This document shows positions 9,713-18,071 of a stretch of 48,696 nt of DNA, one piece after another; within the stretch, counting starts at the first letter, position 1, and each line of letters opens with the position of its first letter. Made by a program: the position numbers and the translations under genes. This DNA comes from an uncultured euryarchaeote (GTDB lineage Archaea; Thermoplasmatota; Poseidoniia; Poseidoniales; Poseidoniaceae): assembly GCA_937911345.1 (NCBI GenBank), contig CALDPP010000197.1, positions 1 to 48,696 of the forward strand. The letters run 5' to 3'. A model generated the notes under the pieces. The model saw nothing but the letters and a program-made list of their open reading frames with translations. It ran no database searches and was not told the origin of the DNA.

Positions 9713-10468
9713 TCAATGATACTTTCCAAACGCAGGATTACTAGAACCAACGTAAGGGTTAGTAGATTTCTCTATACCTATTGTTGTTGTTGGACCATGC
9801 CCAGGATGGACCACTGTATCATCGTCCAAGGGCCATAGTTTACTTATGATTGAATTTGACAGGACATTAAAATCACCACCTGTATTAGGTAGATCAGTTC
9901 TTCCAACCGAACCAGCAAATAATGTATCACCAGCAAATAATTGATTAGGACCACCTTCAACTTCTACCAATATACAACATCCACCTAAAGTGTGTCCTGG
10001 GGTATGTAATATCTTGAATTTAAGTGTGCCAAGTTCCAAATTCATATTATCCTCTAGCAATTTATCAGCGATTGCTGGTTCTGGTAGAACAAAACCCCAC
10101 CTCATCCCCGATTCTTGAGCAAGACTTTGTAAAAAGAAATCGTCCTTATGTAAGTACCAACTAACATCGTATTCATCAAGCAGTAATGGTATCTCTCCTG
10201 AATGGTCAAAGTGTGCATGGGTGTTAACCAAAGCTACTACTCTTCTTTTCTTTACACCTACCTGCTCCATTTCTTCAAAATTATTAGGCCCATTAGACCA
10301 ATCCGGACCTTTTCCACTGAATTCATTTATCCACGAAATTATCCTAGCAGATTCAGAACCCCCGTCTATAATTACTGTATCACCACTTGACAAGTCTGTA
10401 ACAACAGAACACCTCATAGCAAGTGCTCCAACAAAGAATGATTCTACCCATAAATCAGTAGAGTTCAT
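9713..10468 (-). CDS. MBL-fold metallohydrolase (glyoxalase II-like)
   Basis: NTHAHFDHSGEIPLL, HTPGHTLGGCCI, FAGDTLFAGSVGRTDLP, VHPGHGPTTTIG. Confidence 0.88.
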   Translation of the reverse strand: MNSTDLWVESFFVGALAMRCSVVTDLSSGDTVIIDGGSESARIISWINEFSGKGPDWSNGPNNFEEMEQVGVKKRRVVALVNTHAHFDHSGEIPLLLDEYDVSWYLHKDDFFLQSLAQESGMRWGFVLPEPAIADKLLEDNMNLELGTLKFKILHTPGHTLGGCCILVEVEGGPNQLFAGDTLFAGSVGRTDLPNTGGDFNVLSNSIISKLWPLDDDTVVHPGHGPTTTIGIEKSTNPYVGSSNPAFGKYH

Positions 10469-10469
10469 A

Positions 10470-12020
10470 TTAAATCACATCCACTTGTATTGTATCAGAG
10501 GTTGAGTTACCTTCGTCATCAGTTATTCTCAGTTCGAAACGATATCTACCTTTGTTTAATTTTACCCTAAGCTTTGGTAAATCTGATATTTCTTTTCCTG
10601 TTTCATCGACCCAAGAGTAACTTACAATACGATTTTTATCTCCTTTTGTCTCACTACTATCAAGAATAATTATTGATGATTCATCTAATCCAGCATCGTA
10701 AATACGATCTTCTCCAGCACTTGCTACAGGCATACTACTAACTGTTATTTCTTCATGTAAATCCTCTAGAATTACATCTCTATCTGAAATGTCAACAGTA
10801 TCATTATTTGGCATCGATTCAATATCATCTTCCAAAGCAGACAAAAGATTACTGAGATCTCCATCTTGTAAGTCGTTTCCAGAATTTGAGTTAGACAATA
10901 ATTGTTCAAATTTATCATCTTCAGAGTAAATATCCTCTGCATTTACAGATTCTATTGCATTAGGTGAATCAAACCACTCAGTTAATTCAGACTTATCTTT
11001 TTCAATTAACTCAGTCGACAGGTCAATAACTCCTATCGGTTCAATATTTGTGTAATCATTTTGATCGTCTCCTGCAAAATAAAACACATCTCTAAATTTG
11101 GAATATGCTGAATATTGGACAATTCCTTGGTGTTCTACCATCCAATTAGTACCATCGTTCATTATACCATGAACATAAAACCAAGACCCTGCAATTATTC
11201 CTCCATCTGTGACATTGAGGGTTTTAACAGGAAATTTACAGTCAAATATGACATCAGAAATTTCAAACTCGATGCCATCAGTTGTCTGAAGTCTACGGAT
11301 ACTACCGTTATCAAATCCCAAAAAGGAACTATTAGATGCTGGTGAAATCTTGGTTAATCTATTTTTTATTTCATTGCGCATAAGCAATTTGTTATTTTTT
11401 ATATCCCATACCTCTATTTCTAGTGCCTCTTCATCACCTGGAACTAAAGCATAACCTTCCCTACCGATAACAAGTTCACCAGACAAATTACTTCCAACAC
11501 AAGTTATAGATTCACCAACTTCTCCCCTAGGTGGCCGATTCCATATGATTTTTCTACCGTCGAAGCAGAAAACTGAACCGTCTTCCTGAACAATAATCAA
11601 TCCTAAATCACTCCGTAGAATATTGATTATTGAAGTAAATGGTAGATTATTGCTTACGATTTTCCCAAGATAGTCTACGATCACTAATCTTCCTAAATTA
11701 TCTACTACAGCGACAAATTCATCGCATTGTTCAATTATTGATGTTCCGCCGTTTATTTGGCATTCCCAAATCGCCTCAAGATTTTCATCGAAGCATCTTA
11801 TACCAAAATTATCATCTCCAGCATAAAGATGTTTTTTTCTAAAAAACAATCCTTGTACCTCACCTTCTATAGAAAATGATTTGATTTTTATTCCGTCGAC
11901 TGAAATATTTAACAATCCCATTTTCTCTGCCCATGCAAGAGAATTACCATCTTTTGAGATTGCCAGATCAACTACCGTAGATTGAGGTGTGAAAGCAATC
12001 CTCACATCATGGGTAAACAT
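10470..12020 (-). CDS. Beta-propeller-like protein with C-terminal PKD-like domain, no evident signal peptide
   Basis: Repeating propeller-type blades; C-terminus SAGEDRIYDAG...IILDSSETKGDKNRIVSYSWVDETGKEISDL...YRFELRITDDEGNSTSDTIQVDVI fits a PKD pattern. Confidence 0.7.
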   Translation of the reverse strand: MFTHDVRIAFTPQSTVVDLAISKDGNSLAWAEKMGLLNISVDGIKIKSFSIEGEVQGLFFRKKHLYAGDDNFGIRCFDENLEAIWECQINGGTSIIEQCDEFVAVVDNLGRLVIVDYLGKIVSNNLPFTSIINILRSDLGLIIVQEDGSVFCFDGRKIIWNRPPRGEVGESITCVGSNLSGELVIGREGYALVPGDEEALEIEVWDIKNNKLLMRNEIKNRLTKISPASNSSFLGFDNGSIRRLQTTDGIEFEISDVIFDCKFPVKTLNVTDGGIIAGSWFYVHGIMNDGTNWMVEHQGIVQYSAYSKFRDVFYFAGDDQNDYTNIEPIGVIDLSTELIEKDKSELTEWFDSPNAIESVNAEDIYSEDDKFEQLLSNSNSGNDLQDGDLSNLLSALEDDIESMPNNDTVDISDRDVILEDLHEEITVSSMPVASAGEDRIYDAGLDESSIIILDSSETKGDKNRIVSYSWVDETGKEISDLPKLRVKLNKGRYRFELRITDDEGNSTSDTIQVDVI

Positions 12021-12093
12021 AATACAACCACACGGTTAAACATCATTAAGTTCACTACTTATTGATTATTTTTACAAACTCAACTTTGCTAAA

Positions 12094-13632
12094 TTAATTT
12101 GAGTCATTATGGATATCGAGTATTTGGTCATCATCATCGAAAGAAGATTTAGCACCATCATTGCGCTGGTTATGGAGTTCAGATAGATATTCTTCAGATA
12201 TATCTCCGGTGACATAAATTCCATTGAAGCAACTCGAATCAAATTCAATACCTTGCGAATCTATGTCCTGAGTAGATTGGATCAAATCTTCTAGAGTCTG
12301 ATAAAACAATCTATCAGATTTTATGTGTTGGTTTATTTCATCAATTGTTCTGTCATTGGCAACAAACTCGGATGTTGCAGGCATGTCAATACCGTATACG
12401 TTTGGATACCTTACTGGAGGAGCTGCAGACGCAAAATATACCTTTGAAGCACCTGATTCTCTAGCCATCTCAATAATTTGCTTACTAGTTGTACCTCTTA
12501 CAATAGAGTCATCGACTAGAAGCACATTTTTACCTTTGAATTCATTTTCTATTGTGTTTAACTTACGTCTTACAGATTTCTCTCTGAGCGCTTGGCCAGG
12601 CATTATGAATGTCCTGCCAACATAACGATTCTTAACAAATCCCTCTCTGTATGGAACATCTAATGAATTGGCCATCTGGAGAGCTGCAATTCTACCCGAG
12701 TCAGGAATTGGTATTACTGCATCTATATCGTGATCTGGCCATTCATCTAATATCCTCTCTGCTAAAATTTTACCTTGATTTAGTCTTGCTTGGTACACCG
12801 AGATACCATCAATCACTGAATCTGGTCTAGCAAAATATACATACTCAAAAATACAAGGATTACGACTTGTTTCTTCTGCGCAAATTCGAGAAAATAAATG
12901 CCCACTTGAAGAGATAAATATTGCTTCACCTGGCATCAAATCTCTTTCAATTTCGAATCCTAAAGCAGTAATTGCAACTGATTCACTACCAACTATCCAT
13001 TCTGTTCCTTCATCAGATTCTCTCTTTCCAAAGATTAACGGCCTTATGCCATGAGGATCTCGAAAAGCCAGTAGACCATATCCTGAAATCATTGATACAC
13101 AAGCATATCCTCCTTTGACATAACTATTCAACGCTGAAATAGCATTGAAAACTGTTTCAATGTCCATGTGAGGCTCGCCTTCTATGGATAAATCTGAAGA
13201 ATATTTTGTCAATTCAACTGCTAAAATATTTAGGAGAATTTCTGAATCACTTTTAGTGTTCATATGCCTAAAGTACTTATCGCGTAGAATGGTACGAAGT
13301 TCAGCAGCATTAGTAAGATTACCATTGTGAGCGATTGAGAGACCATAAGGAGAATTAACGTAAAATGGTTGAGATTCTGCTTTGGAAGAGGTTCCTGCCG
13401 TAGGATATCTAACATGGCCAATTCCAATATGACCCTGTAATCTTTGCATGTGACGAGTGTAGAAAATATTTGGAACCAGACCATTTGACTTTCTTAGCCT
13501 AAATTGTCCCTCATGTTCGGTCATTATCCCTGCAGCATCTTGACCTCGATGTTGAAGTACTGTTAATCCATCGTAAATCAATTGATTAACGTGATAACCC
13601 TTCTTACCGACAACTCCGATAATGCCGCACAC
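12094..13632 (-). CDS. purF: Amidophosphoribosyltransferase
   Basis: [39 protein letters not shown] site [20 protein letters not shown] at 13632 immediately before the catalytic Cys, GGTGAG upstream (tracked ORF starts 13650). Confidence 0.95.
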   Translation of the reverse strand: MCGIIGVVGKKGYHVNQLIYDGLTVLQHRGQDAAGIMTEHEGQFRLRKSNGLVPNIFYTRHMQRLQGHIGIGHVRYPTAGTSSKAESQPFYVNSPYGLSIAHNGNLTNAAELRTILRDKYFRHMNTKSDSEILLNILAVELTKYSSDLSIEGEPHMDIETVFNAISALNSYVKGGYACVSMISGYGLLAFRDPHGIRPLIFGKRESDEGTEWIVGSESVAITALGFEIERDLMPGEAIFISSSGHLFSRICAEETSRNPCIFEYVYFARPDSVIDGISVYQARLNQGKILAERILDEWPDHDIDAVIPIPDSGRIAALQMANSLDVPYREGFVKNRYVGRTFIMPGQALREKSVRRKLNTIENEFKGKNVLLVDDSIVRGTTSKQIIEMARESGASKVYFASAAPPVRYPNVYGIDMPATSEFVANDRTIDEINQHIKSDRLFYQTLEDLIQSTQDIDSQGIEFDSSCFNGIYVTGDISEEYLSELHNQRNDGAKSSFDDDDQILDIHNDSN

Positions 13633-13700
13633 AATCTCACCACAAGTCAATTAGCAAATGATTGTTTGCTAGAATAATAACATCAAATTTGTGAGAAAAT

Positions 13701-13880
13701 TCAAGCTTTAGGGCGGTGAGTTTTCTTTGACCAACCGAACTTTCGCATCTTTGCAGTGGCTCCGTATCCACATGACGCACAGACACCTTTTTGCTTGTGG
13801 TAAGCATTTCTTCCGCATCTTCTACATCGAATGTGTGTAGTCTTTTGGCGGCGGCCCATAGACGGTGTACCCTTTGACAT
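13701..13880 (-). CDS. rpl37e: 50S ribosomal protein L37e
   Basis: Own translation: MSKGTPSMGRRQKTTHIRCRRCGRNAYHKQKGVCASCGYGATAKMRKFGWSKKTHRPKA*; zinc ribbon CRRC/CASC. 59 aa, below the ORF track size. Confidence 0.95.
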   Translation of the reverse strand: MSKGTPSMGRRQKTTHIRCRRCGRNAYHKQKGVCASCGYGATAKMRKFGWSKKTHRPKA

Positions 13881-13940
13881 TAACTCACCTCAGCGTCTTG
13901 GCCACCTACCAATACTTTATGAAATAAACGGAAACTAATC

Positions 13941-14426
13941 CTATTCCTCTTCAACCACTAAATAAGATTTTGATATTTTTGATGGGGCATGAGTAATTGA
14001 TGAAAATAACAACCCTAGAGCAATAAATAGAGAAAGAATCAATGCAGAAAGAGATACTATTGTATGGGCAATGTTGTAGACCATTTGAGCCCTTACAGAA
14101 CCATTGCCTTCTAACAGCATTGGACCTTGATTTATGAAAAATATCGTGGCTAATACACCGACTAAAACTGAAATTATCATAGCAAAAATTGGAGCCATTG
14201 GGCGCTTTCTCGATTCTCCATAAAAGAACATATTGCCCAGTAAAACCGTAGAAGCCAAAATGTAAGCCGTTAATGCAGAGTTAGCAATTCTGGGATTTAT
14301 TTGATCAATTCCAAAGTTCGGAATCGTACCATTAACAGAATAATCTATTGCAAATACAAGAATTATCGGAAAAATTAGACCGATTAGAACAATCTTACTA
14401 CCTGGTTTGTTCTCATTTTCAGCCAT
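13941..14426 (-). CDS. Hypothetical multi-pass membrane protein
   Basis: Four hydrophobic segments; directly abuts the next membrane protein gene. Confidence 0.6.
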   Translation of the reverse strand: MAENENKPGSKIVLIGLIFPIILVFAIDYSVNGTIPNFGIDQINPRIANSALTAYILASTVLLGNMFFYGESRKRPMAPIFAMIISVLVGVLATIFFINQGPMLLEGNGSVRAQMVYNIAHTIVSLSALILSLFIALGLLFSSITHAPSKISKSYLVVEEE

Positions 14427-15218
14427 TTAGTCCTCACCTCCAATATTTTGTTTTACTACTTCAGAAACTGTCGACAATTCATCTTTTGTTGGTGGTGAAA
14501 TGGATTCAGGCTTAGGCAGACTCTTTTCATAGACGAAAATGACTAGAGCAAATGATAGAATTGCTAGGATTGAACCTATTGCAATTCCAATTAAGTCTGC
14601 TATCGACAACCAAACATATTCTCTAAATTCATCAGCCGAAACATTTGATGAATCTAAATTCATAGCACATATTAGAAATAAAAACGATGATACAGACATT
14701 GCAAATAGATAACGTGATTCTTTCCTACGTGAGTCGCCAAATGCTAACATAGCAAGACCGCCAGCCATCGAGATTGATGATAGAGACAAGACTAGGTTTG
14801 GTAAGAATATTAACCAGTAGGGGTTTACTTCACCAGAACTCATGGTAGGAGTTATTTCCCACCAATGCATTAGTGAAAACCAAATTAATCCTAAAAGAAA
14901 AAGCAATGCGCCGAAATTTCGATCGCTTGACGGTAGTCTTCCCACAGGAACATTTCCAGAATAAGCAACCTTGAACAGGCCAATCAAAATCATAATTGTT
15001 GGCCCGGCAATAAAACCAAGTAAGTGACCCACTGCACTAGATGGTGACTCGGGGACAGTCCACGGACTAGCCAAGACTAGTGCAAGCCCAATAAGTGAAA
15101 CAAAGGTTCCTATTTTTGCGCCTATGGATGGAGGTTTAATTTGAGAAAACCATAGACCCAACGGGATAAATGCTAGTGGCAGCCAGAATAGTAAAGCTGC
15201 CTCAAGTATTTCATCCAT
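14427..15218 (-). CDS. Hypothetical multi-pass membrane protein
   Basis: Approximately seven hydrophobic segments; no recognised family. Confidence 0.6.
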   Translation of the reverse strand: MDEILEAALLFWLPLAFIPLGLWFSQIKPPSIGAKIGTFVSLIGLALVLASPWTVPESPSSAVGHLLGFIAGPTIMILIGLFKVAYSGNVPVGRLPSSDRNFGALLFLLGLIWFSLMHWWEITPTMSSGEVNPYWLIFLPNLVLSLSSISMAGGLAMLAFGDSRRKESRYLFAMSVSSFLFLICAMNLDSSNVSADEFREYVWLSIADLIGIAIGSILAILSFALVIFVYEKSLPKPESISPPTKDELSTVSEVVKQNIGGED

Positions 15219-15349
15219 GACCTTTGGAAGACCAACGGATTAATTACTTCATCCCTAAATTTAAGGTTCAGTCGTCTGTTTTTAAATTCAATAACATACG
15301 GAGTTTCTAAATACCCGACCTTAGTGGGTCGAATGCTTAAGGTGATACC

Positions 15350-15634
15350 ATGGTCAAGATGCCTCGTCAAATAAAGCGATACAGCCCCTCGGCTGGTAAG
15401 CACACCATGCACACAGTTGAGCGCGTAAAGAAAAAGCGTGCTTCAGAACTGAAGTGGGGTCAGAGAAGGTTCCGTAAGGTTATGGCTGGTTACAGAGGTT
15501 TCCCTCGTCCAAAGCCAGACGGCAGAGAAAAGCCAACCAAGAGAGTCAACATACTGTTTAGATGCACAGAAACCGGCAAAGCACACTATGCACCGTGTCA
15601 AAGAGCCAAGAAATTCGAACTAGTCGACAAATGA
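15350..15634 (+). CDS. rpl44e: 50S ribosomal protein L44e
   Basis: KMPRQIKRYSPSAGKHTMHTVERVKKKRASELKWGQRRFRKVMAGYRGFPRPKPDGREKPTKRVNILFRCTETGKAHYAPCQRAKKFELV. Confidence 0.93.
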   Translation: MVKMPRQIKRYSPSAGKHTMHTVERVKKKRASELKWGQRRFRKVMAGYRGFPRPKPDGREKPTKRVNILFRCTETGKAHYAPCQRAKKFELVDK

Positions 15635-15643
15635 GGTGATTAA

Positions 15644-15814
15644 TTGTCTGGAAATTTTATCAAAGTATCATGCAAAGACTGTGGTTCTGAATCTGTAATA
15701 TTCTCTAGAGCAACTACTGTGATAGCTTGCTCTGTTTGTGGCGCAACACTTACTGCGCCATCCGGTGGAAAAGCAAAACTTGTCGGCTGCAGAATGGTCG
15801 AAGCAATTGAATGA
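15644..15814 (+). CDS. rps27e: 30S ribosomal protein S27e
   Basis: Own translation from TTG 15644 (GAGGTGAT upstream): (M)SGNFIKVSCKDCGSESVIFSRATTVIACSVCGATLTAPSGGKAKLVGCRMVEAIE*. Short, missed by the ORF track. Confidence 0.92.
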   Translation: MSGNFIKVSCKDCGSESVIFSRATTVIACSVCGATLTAPSGGKAKLVGCRMVEAIE

Positions 15815-15829
15815 GGAGGCTGAGCCTCC

Positions 15830-16615
15830 ATGAGCGACCAACTAAATACGCCTGAAGAAGGCGAACTTGTTGTTGTTACAGTAAAGAATGTAAAACAAAA
15901 CGGAGTCTACGTCGATTTCGACGAATACCCTGGTATTGAAGGGTTCATTTTTATTGGTGAAATTGCCAGTGGGTGGGTAAAGAATATTCGTACATTTGTC
16001 CGTGATGGTCAAAGATTAATTTGTAAAGTTATGAGAACTAAGAAAGATGGTTCTTCATTAGAACTGTCATTAAAATCTGTATCTGAAGAACGCAGAAGAG
16101 ATAGGTTACAAGAATGGAAGAATGAACAGAGATCTATCCAGTTGCTGAAAGTATTAGGAGAAAAAGTTGGATGGGATGATTCTGAAAGAGAATCCATTGG
16201 AGAAGATTTAGTATCTGCTTTTGGCACCCTGTATGCATCTTTTGAAGAAGCAGCAATGAATGAGGGCGCAATAGTTGACGCTGGTTTTGAGGGAGGATGG
16301 ATCAAAGAATTCGTTGAGATTGCGATTGAGAATATAATTCCACCATTCGTAGAAATCAAAGGCAGTCTAAATCTATCAATTAATGTTGAAAATGGAGTAC
16401 AGATAATTAAGCAGGCTCTCGAATCTGCTGAAGAATACACATCAGAGAAGGATGAAATATCCGTTATGTGCTTTTATGACGGTGCACCAGAATATAGAAT
16501 CGTGCTGAAAGCACCTGACTTCAAAACCGCAGAAGATCTATGGCAGGAAGTTTCCGATTCAATTGTTACCAAGATGGAAGAAAATGGTGGACAAGCAACC
16601 ACTTTTAGAGATTAA
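15830..16615 (+). CDS. Translation initiation factor aIF2 subunit alpha
   Basis: S1 domain PEEGELVVVTVKNVKQNGVYVDFDEYPGIEGFIFIGEIASGWVKNIRTFVRDGQRLICKV; position in the S27e-aIF2alpha-Nop10 cluster. Confidence 0.95.
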   Translation: MSDQLNTPEEGELVVVTVKNVKQNGVYVDFDEYPGIEGFIFIGEIASGWVKNIRTFVRDGQRLICKVMRTKKDGSSLELSLKSVSEERRRDRLQEWKNEQRSIQLLKVLGEKVGWDDSERESIGEDLVSAFGTLYASFEEAAMNEGAIVDAGFEGGWIKEFVEIAIENIIPPFVEIKGSLNLSINVENGVQIIKQALESAEEYTSEKDEISVMCFYDGAPEYRIVLKAPDFKTAEDLWQEVSDSIVTKMEENGGQATTFRD

Positions 16616-16655
16616 TACCGAGTTAATCATAAACAATAACTACCACGCCACTTAC

Positions 16656-16892
16656 ATGGCAAGGCAGTTACTACAGCAATGTACCCAGTGCAAGGCTTGG
16701 ACATTTCTTAGAGACTGCCCACATTGCGATGGCACAGCAAATGCTGCGGCTCCTATGAAATGGTCTCCGGAAGATCAAAGAGCTAATATCCGTCGTAAAA
16801 TGTACAATGTTGAATCTGAAGAGTGGTTAAATGATTTACCAGAACTAGAAAATATTTCAGATACACGAAAAAACATGTTAGAAGAAGAGTAA
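16656..16892 (+). CDS. nop10: H/ACA RNP component Nop10
   Basis: LLQQCTQCKAWTFLRDCPHCDGTANAAAPMKWSPEDQRANIRRKM fits Nop10; ATG at 16656 inside the tracked ORF 16563..16892. Confidence 0.88.
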   Translation: MARQLLQQCTQCKAWTFLRDCPHCDGTANAAAPMKWSPEDQRANIRRKMYNVESEEWLNDLPELENISDTRKNMLEEE

Positions 16893-16961
16893 CGGATTGT
16901 TTTATCCTATTGCCAAATCGAATTTTTTGTTTGCTATTAATGTCAAACATTATACTGCTTA

Positions 16962-17735
16962 TTGAATGATTCAATGATTATGAGTTTAATGATTGAGTGG
17001 CGGAATGGTCATGAAAATCTATTGGGTGGGAAAATTTGTTTGTTTTCGTTGCCTGGTGTCGGTAACATCGGCAAAGCAGCGATAGACGCTCTAAATTCGA
17101 CCAATGATGCCACTGAAATTGCTAGATTGCATCACACAGCATTGCCACCTCTAGCAACTTTGGATGAGGATGGTTTGTTATCTCCACCACACCTTTCTAT
17201 TCGAGCAATACCAATTAGCGAAGGTGAGTATTTACTTACATTATCAGGAAACTCTCAACCGCTGGAACCAAATAATCAAGGTGTATTGGCAAGGGAAATT
17301 CTTGAACTAATGCAGGAATACCAAGTCTCTGAATTGATTGTATTGGCAGGAATGGTTGATGACGCTGCTAGAAAAGAAATCTTCATTGTCCCAAGCAGTA
17401 GTTCTTACAGAGTAGATTTAGAATCCCGAGGAGCAAATGTTAGGAGAGATGAACCAAGTTCAGGTGCAATTGGACTTGCTGCATTATTGTCTTCATTGGG
17501 CCCAGTATATGGTATCGATTCCGCCTGTGCAATTGCCACCACAGTTGGCGCTAGTGGAGACATAATTGCATCCCAGAACTTATTGCGGTCAATAGATGAA
17601 TGGTTTGGGCTAAATCTCGTAATACCCAAAGATGCAAATGAAAAACTCTTTGAAAAGCTAAAACAGATATCTCCACAAAGACAGGATGACTTGGTTTCTG
17701 AATTGACACAATCCCATGATGCATTCTACATGTAG
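16962..17735 (+). CDS. PAC2 family protein (proteasome assembly chaperone-like)
   Basis: LFSLPGVGNIGKAAIDAL..., SELIVLAGMVDD, GAIGLAALLSSLGPVYGIDSACAIATTVG; conserved neighbourhood after Nop10. Start may be a downstream ATG. Confidence 0.82.
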   Translation: MNDSMIMSLMIEWRNGHENLLGGKICLFSLPGVGNIGKAAIDALNSTNDATEIARLHHTALPPLATLDEDGLLSPPHLSIRAIPISEGEYLLTLSGNSQPLEPNNQGVLAREILELMQEYQVSELIVLAGMVDDAARKEIFIVPSSSSYRVDLESRGANVRRDEPSSGAIGLAALLSSLGPVYGIDSACAIATTVGASGDIIASQNLLRSIDEWFGLNLVIPKDANEKLFEKLKQISPQRQDDLVSELTQSHDAFYM

Positions 17736-17818
17736 GCGCCGAGAGAGGGATTTGAACCCCCGTGTCTGACGACAGTGGATTTCGAATCCACCGCAATACC
17801 GGGCTATGCGATCTCGGC
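17736..17818 (-). tRNA. tRNA-Ser(CGA)
   Basis: Minus strand gccgaga...gtggattCGAaatccac...ggggttcaaatccc tctcggc; 7-bp acceptor stem, anticodon loop TTCGAAA, variable arm between anticodon and T arms, class II length. Terminal A of CCA is not encoded (GCC then T). Confidence 0.9.
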
Positions 17819-17870
17819 CTATTCCCGCCTTAAGCGCCATAGTCATAAGCATGATGCTATACGCATAATC

Positions 17871-18071
17871 ATGCAGATTAGGTTCTACGGTCGAGATTAT
17901 GATACGACGTTGAATTTTGAAAATGAAATCAAATTGAGGGATGCTTTGGTTGAAAGTAAAATTTTACCATCTACTGTTGTAGTTAGTTTCGAAGAACAGA
18001 TTTTGCCTCTTTCAACGATAATCAAAAATGATATTGAGTTATTAGTTACAACAGTTTCTTCTGGTGGCTAA
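17871..18071 (+). CDS. Small ubiquitin-like protein (ThiS/MoaD/SAMP-type) with C-terminal Gly-Gly
   Basis: ATG 17871: MQIRFYGRDYDTTLNFENEIKLRDALVESKILPSTVVVSFEEQILPLSTIIKNDIELLVTTVSSGG*; size, beta-grasp-like pattern and terminal SGG. Confidence 0.8.
   Translation: MQIRFYGRDYDTTLNFENEIKLRDALVESKILPSTVVVSFEEQILPLSTIIKNDIELLVTTVSSGG

Noticed and set aside
15640-15831. 63-aa minus-strand ORF
   Set aside because: Antisense to S27e, which has clear ribosomal zinc-ribbon motifs on the plus strand.
16009-16440. 143-aa minus-strand ORF
   Set aside because: Antisense shadow of aIF2alpha.
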